Of a stretch of DNA of 64,000 nucleotides, positions 39,695 to 51,686 are shown piece by piece. Position 1 is the stretch's first letter. Every line of letters begins with the position of its first letter. Made by a program: the position numbers and the translations under genes. The notes beneath the pieces are model-generated. The model was given only the letters and a program-made list of their open reading frames with translations, did not search any database and had not been told where the DNA came from. Source of the DNA: Selaginella tamariscina (Eukaryota; Streptophyta; Lycopodiopsida; Selaginellales; Selaginellaceae); assembly GCA_003024785.1 (NCBI GenBank), contig PUQB01000451.1, forward strand, positions 1 through 64,000, written 5' to 3'.

Positions 39695-40330
39695 TGACTT
39701 AACCCTGATACGACCTTTGTATACATACCTAGGTACACGTACATACGTATACATGTACAATGTTGATGCACATACACTTACAGACATATGCACTTAAAGA
39801 GACGTGTGCAGTACGTATGCAGAGAAGTCATACTAAACAACAACCACCAAGTTGACGTAGCAAGCATCAGCATTTTCATACTAAACAACAAAAACCAGCT
39901 TGACTAATTCATCCTAAGACGAAAACTTGTAACTACTTATATAAAAGTCAACACTAGAAAATAAATTTATATATATTTATAAATAAACACACACACCGTG
40001 TTAAATACACTGAGAGAGAGAGAGATGTATATAGTTTCATACACAGTTTTGAAAACCAACTTTGACTAATTCATATTTGACAAATCGTCAACATTTGCTA
40101 GCTTATAATATGTGTGTGTGTGCTCAATATTCTTAAATAGATCTATCTACAAACTACACACATAAGCAATTTGACTAAACCATCTTAATAAGTGTTGAAA
40201 ACACGCATATGCACTGTAATACACCGTTCTTAAGTGATTTTCGTGAATTAATATGTAGAAATCGATCTACACACTACCAAATACACAGATTAATCAAGAA
40301 TCAGCAGATATTTCGCCCTAATTCACTTAC

Positions 40331-40609
40331 TTGAGATCTAGAATTCGTCGATCCGAGCCTGGAGAGAGAATAGGGTAGCGCCTTCGGATATACAAGGCGC
40401 ATTTTCTTGCTTGAACAACAAACAAACACGCTAAACACACACAGCACAAAGAAAATAAGATAAAATAGTAAAATAGAAATAACCCTGGAGCAGTATAGTC
40501 TCCCGCGCTGGCGAGTGGGGCCGCTACACGTGCCCCATTAAGTCAACTGAAATGTCAATCCATCGAAGAATATTCTAAAGACCGGAATGTTCTAGGAATC
40601 TCGTTTTAT
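40331..40609 (-). promoter_or_regulatory. WRKY 5' UTR exon and compact promoter
   Basis: On the minus strand a donor CTCAA|GTAAGTG at 40331/40330 marks the end of a non-coding first exon. Upstream, before the kelch stop codon at 40610, only about 180 bp remain. They contain a TTGACTT W-box (about 40541-40547), an ACACGTG G-box-like site (40527-40533), and spaced GAA/TTC triplets (GAATATTC at 40567 and GAATGTTCTAGGAA at 40584) resembling heat-shock elements. The W-box would fit WRKY self- or cross-regulation. All assignments are by motif only. Confidence 0.5.
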
Positions 40610-43460
40610 TTAGTCAACCCTGGACTGGCCCAGGCTTAGTGTTACAGCTTCGGCTTCATTGAATTTTTTAGCTGCCGTGGCGGTTGGCTTTTGCTGAGGT
40701 GGCCTATCCGACGGACCAGATGGTTGGAATATCCATCTTCCGTGTTGGCCAGCGACGACTGCCGGTAAGCCGCCGTGAACGAGATGACCGTTGGATGATT
40801 TCGAATCGACGGTTATCTTGGAGTCAACAGTTGCACTTGAAAAATGCACTGGGTATCCATTGACTGGATACGATCCGTTGATTTGCGCCACGTGGGGAGG
40901 CATCGGTTTATTGTGTACGGGCGGACGATGTACGGCTGGGTGAGTAGGACCCTGTAATTAAGATTAGTTAAGGGGTGGTTAAACATGTTTAAGGTTACTT
41001 ACAGGACAGAAGAGGACTCCACGAAATATCTGTCCGTTTAATTGAGCAGTCATAAGATAACCAGAGTCGAACGCACCATCAACAATACCACGCACTTCAG
41101 CTCCCACCTAAACATATACAAATCATGTTAGTGTTACACGCACACGCACACGCACACACGCACGCACGTACCATGTTCCTGTGATGAAGCTTATCGTTAG
41201 AGGAGCTTTGCTGCTGCTGCAAGATTGGACTGTCTTGAACAGGTAGAGAAACAGTTTGGTGGCCAGGGAGATGGAACTGGAGCTGTACTGTGGGAATCCT
41301 AACCATATTATGAGGGTGTTTAACATTAATATTGGGATTAGCAATGTTTTGCTGTAGGAATATGGGAGTTCTAGAAGGCTTTGTGTGAGTTCTATCTTGA
41401 TCAGAGAGCGTTGGAGAAGGTTGCTTTGACATAGTTGGGGACGCTTCATCTTGCTCGTATTCAACCCCCATAAGATGTGTGGTTCTTCTCCTCTTTGTAT
41501 GAATGCCATCTTCTGTACACATGTGTGTGTGTGTGAGTGTGTGTGCGTGTGTGTATGTGTGTGTACATACTTTCGAGGCTGCTAAGATGCTCCATGTATG
41601 GGAACGGTGTCTTTCTTGTCCTCGCTCTCAAAGCTTCTCTAGACACCTCATTCTCATCGTTAGAGAGTTTAAGAAAGTCGTCTTTCCATGAAGAAGAGGA
41701 CTTGTTCTATAACATAAGGTTAGTAATACTATATATAATACGAAATTTAATAATTACCAGGTTGAAGTCCTTTTTGAGTTTTTTAGTTTCACTCTCCCAC
41801 AAACCATCGTCGTTTATCACTTCAACAGATGGTTTATGTCTTTCGTTCTCGCAAACAGTTTGCACGAATCTACACTTGGGAAACTCCGGATTAAGCTGCT
41901 CGATCCCAAGGTGTAACACTAACACTTCGTCTAGTGGTCTCTCATCTTCCCCACAACTGCAAAAGATACACACACACACACATACATATGTATACGTGTG
42001 CGTGTGCGTGTGCGTGTGTATTTAAACTTATTACCCGCCATAGATCGCAATATCATCGTCCCTCATAACAGCAACGTGAGAAAATCGACCTTGAGGCTGA
42101 AGTCCAGCAACCTCTAATTGCGACCATCTCCACGTGTTAATATCTAAAGCCCATACATCATTATAGTACGCTCTATCTCCAACACCACCAAATATATACA
42201 CCTGCATAACGTCTCTAATTAATTAAACTTAAGTTTAACTGATATAATTATTACCTTGCTACTTGCAGCAACTGCAACGTGGCCTGCTCTCACAGCGGGC
42301 TGTGGTGATCCTCCAGTGTCAATCTGAAAGCATCTTTGTTAACACACACACGCACGCACGCACGCACTCAGACACACCTTCGACCAGGTGAAGTTTTTGA
42401 GGTTAAACACATCCACTTGACTAAGATACCGGTCACCACAGTCACCACCATATACAATAAGCTGGTCTTTAACAGCTACCGCGGTGTGACTGTCTCTACA
42501 AACCGGAAGCTCACCTTTCACCGCCGGTGATACCCACTCCATTCTATCCATATCCAGAATATGTATGTCGTTTAAGTAGTTACACTCCCCTTCACCCGTG
42601 CCACCGAAGATAATTACCTGATTCAAGTGGTTTAGTATGTGTGTGCGCGTGCGTATATGTTGCACACATCTTTTACATATATGCATATTTATATCGACTT
42701 CAAGTCTACTGCAGTATAGAATGTGTATGATTGTATGTACTATACACCACGCACACACACACACCTTGTTACCATCAACCACGGTAGCACTATGGCTCTC
42801 ACGTGGCGGAGGAGGGGTTCCTTTAACAGACGGGCACGACCAGACGTGAGTGTCAAGATCCAAGATATGAACATCATTAATCTTCTTTGAGCCATTCGTG
42901 CCTCCGAATACGACCATTTTCCGCCCTTGTAACACTGCCGTGTGGCTGTCACGTGTACCAGGTTGCTGACCTGTACACGAGAGTACGCTCCATGTCATCT
43001 TTCTTAGGTCTAAGCTCATCACATCGCTGAAATGCACTCCACCTCGGCATCCCTATATGCACATACACATATCATACACCATTTCAGCAATGTGTGTGTG
43101 TGTGAGAATTTGGGCCTACAACAAGTATATATGCACATACACCATTTCAACAATGTGTGCGTGTGCGAGAATTTGGGCCTACAACAAGTATATATGCACA
43201 TACACATATCATACACCATTTCAACAATGTGTGTGTGTGTGTGAGAATTTGGGCCTACAACAAGTATATATGCACATACACATATCATACACCATTTCAA
43301 CAATGTGTGTGTGGTGAGAGAGAATTTACCCCAAAGATATACAGAGCATCTTGGGAGAAGCATGCAGAATGTCCCCATCTCTCAGGGGATTTGAACCTTG
43401 CACCTCCGGATATAACCAAGCTGCTCCCTTCATCACATTCTCCAGTTTAAGGTTAACCAT
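40610..43460 (-). CDS. Kelch-repeat (galactose oxidase fold) protein
   Basis: Ten coding exons, minus strand: 43330-43460, 42765-43052, 42378-42617, 42255-42323, 42035-42201, 41758-41956, 41571-41706, 41172-41512, 41003-41107, 40610-40951. Six kelch blades fill the first half (LYIFGG, MVVFGGTNGSKKINDVHILD, VIIFGGTGEGE, LIVYGGDCGD, VYIFGGVGD, IAIYGGCGEDERPLDE). Then a Ser/Gln-rich linker with KRRRTT, a short conserved module (VGAEVRGIVDGAFDSGYLMT) and a C-terminal VTLSLGQ, which resembles an EAR-type LxLxL tail. This matches a plant kelch family of about 650-680 residues with unclear function; here 672 residues if one base is added. Exon 1 is 131 nt where 132 is needed: the frame jumps within CCCC at 43385-43388, from AWLYPEVQGSNP to PERWGHSACF. 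So either a real frameshift or a consensus error. Confidence 0.88.
43053..43320. repeat. ~65-76 bp minisatellite filling kelch intron 1
   Basis: Four units of tatatgcacatacac...gagaatttgggcctac with an internal GT run; unit 2 has lost about 10 bases. The repeat occupies nearly all of the 277-bp intron 1 (43053-43329). The last unit grades into the splice donor (gagaatttac). Confidence 0.9.
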
Positions 43461-43506
43461 ACTGCAGTTTAACACTGAGATGTGGAGTTCTTCATTCCCA
43501 AGAAAA

Positions 43507-46500
43507 CTGCAGGAAATTGAATGAGAACAAGTTATAAACTTCAATGAATGATGAAAATCATATAGAAAGACAGCAAAAGGGCAAAAGGGGATGTGAACAA
43601 AGAAGAAGAATGTGAAAGGGTAAATATAAGGTCATAAGGTCACTTAGTATGAGAAGGAAAGGGCAACTAATAAAACAGCAGAGCAGCAGGGTGCCAGGGA
43701 TTGGGTAGAGGGAATTTGTCAAAGAATTCACAAGCTGAGAAAACCGAAAGGGGAAGATCAACTCTCACTTTCAAATTCTTTTCTCTAATAAGGATTTATA
43801 TTAATTTTTGCTAATCTATATTTAATCTTGATATCTTTGTTTTTAACGTATTCTTCTATTTAGCACCGAATGCTTTGGACTTCGAACCAGCACCGTCTTC
43901 AAGTCATTTAGACTTGACTTGCATTACCTTAAACACTTAATTACATATTAATCTTCTTTTAAAGCATAATTAGTTACGTATATACTAAATAATATAAGCT
44001 TCTTATAAGTGATAGTGATATTTTGTTTCCTTGTATATCTTACGTGTTGCTATAGTTTTAAAAACCAATAAAACGACGTTGAGATGTGAACAAACAACGC
44101 GTTGTTGTCTTTTTTATTTATATTTTTATTTATTTATTTTTATATACGGAGACCAGATTTTCAAGAAATTTGAAAAATGAAGTGCCAAATCCAACATTTA
44201 TGCTTCCCAACACCCAGCACTATCTGCTGCTTAAATCCACACTTTGTTCCTTTACATCTTAATGTCAATATGTGTACACACACATCTCTAAACTTAATAT
44301 ATAATATAAATACATTAACATAATATTATTGTATTAGTTACACACTAATTAGAAAGTAAACGTTGCTTAACACCCAAGTAAAATTAGTAAAAGTTTGGTG
44401 TTTCATAAGTAGGAGACAAAGATGTGTATGTGTATATATAATAGTATATGTATAAAGTAGACCCTTAGACTTTTATTTTTCAGTTAACATTCTTTCTCTT
44501 TTAGATAATGGTGGTGGGTGTATATACATATAAGGTGTATGTTGAAATGTCATTGTGGGGAGTATTTTATTGAGGAAATGCCTGTACATATATAAATTAT
44601 ATATATTTTTAGTTTGCCATCGGGTTTGCCACCCCGTGATATGTATATATATATATATATATAATACTGAGCACATGCACATGCATAAAAAGTAGTGGAT
44701 CTGATGTAGTAAGTAAGCTCTCGTAGTCCCACTAGTTTACCTTTTGGCAAACTCCCATTTAGCATTTCCTTGTGTTTGCGTATCTCAATCCAGGTCCAGT
44801 CGTGGGTATCACATCTTAATCTTTCACCAAACATCTGAAGCATATGTCGATGTTGTATAGTAAATTAATTAATACATAATTAACAATTAAGTATATTTAA
44901 TATTGGTGTGTAAAGGAGTTTGAAATGCCATACCACCTAGAACATGCAATGCCAGCTTGAATACATGAGAGAGACAGCATACCGTGTTTATATCTTTCTA
45001 TGTATGAAAATGACGAGTTCCGTCTTTAACGTAATATCATTTAAATTAAATTATTTTTATTTATTATAATTTTATATATATGTATATGTTCTATTTCTTA
45101 CAATGGACAAACTGATATGACTCCGAATCCATGTAAGAAACGCAAACGCAATCAATCAATCAATCGGATTCTAGATGCAAACCGCTTTGGGAAACTACAT
45201 AGTTAAATTATAATAAAAATTCACAATTGACTAATTACTTAAGTACTTGAATGTCTTCTTAAGTAACGTTTATCTATATTTTTATTTAATTAAGTCTTAA
45301 TACATTTAAAATACTATTCTGTTAAGTTTTATCTCTCATATTTGGATGTATATCTTCATTTATATATAAAATATTAATGAATATTACAGTACCTTAGAGA
45401 AGTTATTACGTTAGTCCTTAGTCCTAGCTTTGTTAAGCTTTAGTATATATTACAGTACCTTAGAGAAAATTTTATCTATGTTTTCATTTAATTAAGTTAT
45501 TACATAAATATTTATGATTTAAATATATAATAATAATAATAATGTTAAGTTAGTAAAAGTTTTGACTGGTTTGGAAAAATCTGCACTGACAGGGTGCTCG
45601 TGGGGGATGGATCGATGGGGATGGGACGTCTACAGCGGCTATGGGAATCTGGGATTGACACAACGCATTGAACGAGGAAAAAGAAAGAATACATAAACAA
45701 AACACACCAGGTCATACGTATAAAGTACGTATACACCATACGTGGGGCCACGACGGGATTAATGGGGACGTCAGAATCCCATTTTCTTCGTTTGGTGAGC
45801 TTTCCGTGGATCACTTTCATATAACATAGGGAATCACAAAAGGGATTTTTGTAGTGGTGGTGGTGATCGCATATATATTTGTGTTAAACTGTTTGCTTGT
45901 GTCGTTTTGCATTACAAAGAATAGTTTACTATATTATCAAAAGGTGCCTCTTTAAACCCTAAACCCAAGGTCTAACTAGGTTTGATATAGACATGCATAG
46001 CAAACAGTTTTTTTACCAAAATCTAGAACATAAGCAATATATAGGTCTTACCTAGAGTACAACAAACGGTTTACCAAACTATCTAGGGTTGAACGTTGAT
46101 TTAGGGTTTAACCTGAAAGTTGGTGGACAATGTAAAGGGTAAAGGTACAAACTGCAGGAAGTTGGTTGAAAGGTTGGACTCAAGGCCAGGTGTTAGAGAA
46201 AGTTGTACACATCACACGCAGACACACACGCGCGTGCATATACACACATATGTATGTTGGTTGAAGGTTAGAGTCGATTCCATGTGTTTGAAAGATGTCA
46301 AAGTTATAAACTTACGCATCACGTATGATCATCAGATAAGGTTGGAATTGCCTTGAATGCAGGATAAGGACAAGCACCAACATATTGATATCATATCGAT
46401 GTTACGTTGCTTGCTACTAACTAGCTAGACATAATGTGATATATACTGTCTTCTATTTGCAAACCTCATGTCCCCACTATGTTCTGTTTGCTTAAGTTTA

Positions 46501-46620
46501 GTTAGACTAGCGATAGAGAGACAGAGGGAGGGCCCTCGTTAAGTCCAGACGGTCTAAAGCACAAGTTTAAAAATATATAAAATAATATGTAATATTTAAT
46601 AATTTGTTGTAATTAATATA
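43507..46620. other. Kelch upstream region and gene-poor sequence
   Basis: An acceptor at 43507 (tttcctgcag) shows that the kelch 5' UTR is spliced; its first exon probably lies in 43560-43790. Beyond it the sequence is AT-rich. One exon-like patch on the minus strand (about 44752-44838; DTHDWTWIEIRKHKEMLNG) has an acceptor and a GTAAAC donor but no partner I can identify. TA repeats near 44640-44662. Confidence 0.45.
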
Positions 46621-47953
46621 TTACTACATGGTTTTCGATATCAACTTAAAGGACTTGCAGATGAAGGATACCATGCAATTGCCCCCGACATGTGAGGTTT
46701 TGGTTTAACAGAATGCCTAAAGGATTTAACTGGCCAGTTTAAGCTAAGCCCTGGTGATTAAGTTGCTCTCATGTGTGTGTATGTGTGCGTGTGTGTACAA
46801 GTAGTTATTTGAAGTGACTAGCTTTTGTGTTTATAATAGTTTATAAACACATTAAAAGAACGCCAGGTTCTAAAGAAAAAATGGAAAACAGTTTTACAAT
46901 ATGAAATTCTGAAACCTTAGCGAACTATTCAAAATTATACAACATATATTATACACACCACATGTGTTCGTGTGTGTGTTAAGGGTGTGTACATGTATTT
47001 ATTGCATCACATGATGCTGGCGGATTTGTGGATGGAACCCTTGTTTAACAAGACGGGATCTTATTAGAGGGCATGTCACGGTAGGACTCCTCTGTTCCCA
47101 TATAGTGTGAAGAGACCTCTAGATGAAGGCTTCTATGCACTGCGTTTTGCAGTTATGTTAACATATACAAACACTCTTGTGTGTGTGTGTGTGTGTGTGT
47201 GTGAACATACCCATACATGTGTACACACACATACATGACTTTGTTTTAGAGTTTACAGTTAGAAGGTACAGTCTAGAATTCTAGTTTACATGTATATCAA
47301 TTTGTGTGCGTGTGTGGTGTGTTTAGAGAGAGAGAGAGAGCCGGGGGGAGGGAGGAGGGAGAGGCATCATTAGTTTAAGTCTGTATATATAATTAATTCG
47401 GTTGTAAGAGAGAGAGATTTTTCATTATTTTATTATAAATATTTTATATTAGATTGTAATTAAGTTTAAATAAAATTATACTTTGGATGGTTGACACAAA
47501 GACATTTTCTAAGGGTACAAACGGAGTTTCGAATGTATGCTATATATCGCAACTCGCAGATGCTGTGTGTGTTTAGGTGTGTATGATATAGAAATGATAC
47601 ACTGAGTGTCTATGTGTGTGTGTGTGAGAGAGGCAGGTTTCTGACGCGTTTGATTTCTATTATATGGCATACTATGTGTCTGTGTTTTATGTAGTCGTGT
47701 ATACATTATACAGTAAATACATAACATATACATTTATAGTTTATTATCCCATGTATGTAGCATATTAAATTGATACTGAACACAATGTACATGTTATACA
47801 TATGCTGTATGCATATGCGTTTACACACGCGCGCGCACACACACACCAACACACACACACACATATATTGTAATTTGTCTTAATGCCAATTACTACTCCA
47901 TTATATGTTTAATAGAGAGATATCTGATAAACTTCTTCAAGTGTTTTAATTAA
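46621..47953 (+). pseudogene. Epoxide hydrolase copy 5, inverted relic
   Basis: Opposite strand to copies 1-4. Recognisable pieces in order: exon 2 (46621-46770, from ctacatggttttc, then [12 protein letters not shown] and an in-frame stop in the place of DMRGFG), exon 3 (46994-47151, ASHDAGGF, preceding AG lost), a short part of exon 4 (about 47503-47555) and the tail of the last exon (47926-47953). Exon 1 and most of exons 4-5 are missing. Clearly dead; it forms an inverted pair with copy 4 about 9.6 kb away. Confidence 0.8.
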
Positions 47954-50900
47954 AACACCATTTATCTTCTATAAAAACCCCAATAAAACCCCATCACAAC
48001 ACTACTTTATGTGTTTATTGTACATACAGATTCGACCATAAATATTTATTAACATAATAGTTTTTATTTTCATTCTGATAAAATATTATTATTTTATTAT
48101 TACGATGGTGGATATGACAAGTAGATTATTTGACTCAGTGGATGCAATTTTAAACGTTACAATGGTTGTTTTTATTCAACATCACTTATGTTTAAATTGA
48201 ATTTTATACAAACATTCATGTGTAAGGTGTTAAACGTTACATATTTATTTACATTGGGCTTACGGTTGTAAATGTAAAAACAATTAATTTCTTAACTTTT
48301 AACATAATAATAAGAATTGTTAAACTTCGATATGATTTTAGTTTTTTCAAGTGTTAATATATATATGTATATATATGTATATACATATATTTAAGTTATT
48401 ATTATTATAATCACTTTTAAAATATGTATTTATTTATATTTATTATAATTAAAGTTACCCAACATACTTGCTACAAAGGATTCATGTTTGATAATAAACT
48501 AGAAAAAAAAAAACTTTTACCTGAAATAAGATTCATTAAAAATTCAAACCTTAAACAAAATAATTTTATCGCTTTCACCACTAAATTTTATTAATTCCTT
48601 CATAAATTCTCATAGTCTCATCGTCATTTACTTTAGTATTGAGTCTTTGGATTTTATTATTTAAATTCAAATTTAAAAATGTAATGTTTATATATTATAA
48701 ATAAAGGTTAGAATATATAATCCTTCAATAAATAATTATCTCTCTGTCAATTTAATTAAATTTATTTTAAATAATACATATTAAATTATTTATATTTGAT
48801 TTATTAATTAACAAATGGATTTGGAATTATACTGCAAGTTATTTGTAGTTACAATTAAGTTACTGTTTACAATTGAGGACATTAAAGGTTAAATCATAAA
48901 TTTAACTCCAATGAATTATAAATTTATAAGAAATACTATCGACACATTTATACATTTATTATAAAGCACTGGATGGATAATTAAAAGTACTATTTTAAGT
49001 TTAAGAAAGTAAATTTGATTGGTATTACTACTTTTAATATTATGAACAATAAGAGATAAAAAAATTTGAAAATGATGATTTAATTTACTTATAGTGCGTA
49101 ATACCTAGTAATTAAGGATCGAGTTATTTCATAGCCTTGCTTGGTGAGTTTAAAAATAATTTATTTAATATTAATTAGCTAGTAAATTTGAGGTTTATGT
49201 TGTATAATCTTAAATTTGCATACGACTTAAAAAAAAATATTGATTATTATAATTCTTAGTAAATCACACTAATTATTTATGATAGACCTTATATTATTAA
49301 ACAGATATTTTTAATGAAATCTTTATTATTATAAATAAAATCTCATAATTACAAAATCGCTTAATTTAATTTTTGGAAAATAAATTAACTTTGATTAAAT
49401 TGATGAAAAAGTTATTATTTAAATCATTATTTTAATTATATTTATCTTATATCTTACAAAGTATAAACTATTACACATGTTGGGCATAATTAGTTAATAA
49501 TAATTTATTAATTAATAAATTTTTAACTCAATTGTTATAATGAAGTTGTTGAGTTTATTCTTAATTAATCCTTAATCTATTTATTATCTTTAATATAATA
49601 AATTTCTAATCTAGATCCTTAACACATTATTATCTAACGGATATATGAGATTAAATATTATATGTGTGTGGCTGTGGCTGCTTAATATATGGACATATTA
49701 ATAATTTCTAATGGTTTATAAAAACTTATAACTGTTTTTTTTTTAGGTTCGAAGATATCCTTTATTGTAAATGTTGTAACTAAAATGATAATGATACATG
49801 AAAATGGAAATATAAAAAATTTAATTAATATTTATATGTTATTATTTATTTATACATATATTTAAAGAATATTCTTTTTTTTAATATAAACTATTTTAAA
49901 CATTATTTTATTAAAAAAAATATTAATTAAATAATTAAAATTATTAATTATTAAGAAAAGGAGACTATGGACATTCCTTTTATTTATAATATTCATTATT
50001 GGTCAACAATATGAAATTAGCAAAACTGGACAATTATCTTACATCAAAAGCCTTCTCACAGGAAGTTTTTAATGTACGTTTAAACTCACTTAAGTAATTA
50101 TTATTAATTTATTAAGTGGATTTCTTATTATATTTTCTATTCAGGTATCTTTCTCAAAATAAGATTAGAATCTACCACACTAAAAAATCATATACATATA
50201 TATTATTTATATAAACACACGTACACACACACATGTATCGTTGCAAGTTGAGTACCATCTTATTTGAAAGCAGCTCCAATACAAATTAATTAAGTTAAGA
50301 ATAATTAATTAAAAGTTCATTTTTGGCTTACAAGAAAGACTTGTGTGTATATATCTAATATTATTATTTATTATTTATTGTTGGTGGGTGGTTTAACTAT
50401 TTAAATAATTATTTATTTAATGGTGTAAGATCCACGTGTACGGCTGCATGTGCATATACTATTATTAACATAGTGGGTTTTGATAACCGTTGGATTGAAT
50501 TTAATTTGGACCATTCACTCTTGTATATAAATTAGTATATAAATTAGGATTTCTAAATTAATGGATATACACATTTCTATATTTCAAGCTCTCACAAATG
50601 GATTCTTAATTCATTTATTGTCCTTAACTTTATAAGTTTATCCTTAATTAAATCCTTAACTTAATTTATTTTAAATTAAAATTCTTAACTTAATGAGTTT
50701 ATGTTAAGTCTGGGTTTAGAACTCTTAACTTAATTATTATTCTTATCCTAACTTAATAACTTAACTCTCTCTCGTACATTTAATGTGATAACTTAATTAA
50801 TTAATTCTCTTTCTCAAATTAATATGTATATGTGATAATTTTCTCTTTTAACTTTCTTAAATTACTATGATTATTTAGCTCTTCTTTTGAAATTACTACG

Positions 50901-51600
50901 TGTACGTGATAATTTAATTCTTTTTCTTAAGTTATTGTATGTATATGATAATTTAACTTTCTCTTTTAAGTCACTGTGTAAATGTGATAACTTAATTCAC
51001 TTTTATACATACACATGTCTTAACGCATGTGTTATTCATATGTACTGTATATTGAATAACTTATCTCTTTTTTTTTTTCTCTCACACACACACACACATT
51101 TAACCCATGCCTTAAACACATAACTCTATCCCTCTCTTTAATACATTTAAAGAGTTCTACAATTTAAGTCAACTCTCTTAAATTATTATATGTACGTAAT
51201 AACTTTTCTTTTGAAGTTATTACTGATAGTTTAATTCTTCTTTTTACATGTTAAATCTAGTGTGTATGTGAATTTTTAAATTTTTTTTTCTCAAGTTATT
51301 ATGTGTACTTAATTCACTCTTTATTTCTCGAGTTACTATGTGTACAACTCTCTCTTCGAGTCACTATGTGTATTTAATAACTTAATTCTTTTTTTCACAC
51401 ACATGTTAAACTCGGGTAAAATATCAGCCGTCCAATGGGTTTAAGATTTAAGATTTTTTTAACTTAACTTTAAACAAAACATTTTTAACACTTAATAACC
51501 TTTGTTGAATAACCTTTTTAACCAAATAACTTAGTATATAAAATATTATCCAGGCATATGCGAAATGATACCAGAATCTCGGTATTACCTATTGCTCCAC
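47954..51600. other. AT-rich gene-poor region
   Basis: Very AT-rich sequence with many short inverted and direct AT motifs and runs of cttaac/taagtt type near 50600-51500. No convincing coding sequence, RNA gene or element end seen. Confidence 0.6.
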
Positions 51601-51686
51601 GTCTATATAGGCGTTTTAGGGTTGCTTATTTGTAGGTTTCGAAGAGCAATGCTAGGAGGTGAGGATCACGCGGTGCCCTGCTGTAG

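Noticed and set aside
42339-43037. Single 232-residue minus-strand open frame
   Set aside because: It merges two true kelch exons through an intron that happens to be open; the GT/AG exons 42378-42617 and 42765-43052 explain it better.
43019-43378. Open frames with repeated His/Thr or Tyr/Cys motifs in 43.0-43.4 kb
   Set aside because: These are translations of the minisatellite in kelch intron 1.
45545-45820. 91-residue minus-strand open frame
   Set aside because: No domain, no splice partner and a hydrophobic middle from T-rich sequence; kept as non-coding.
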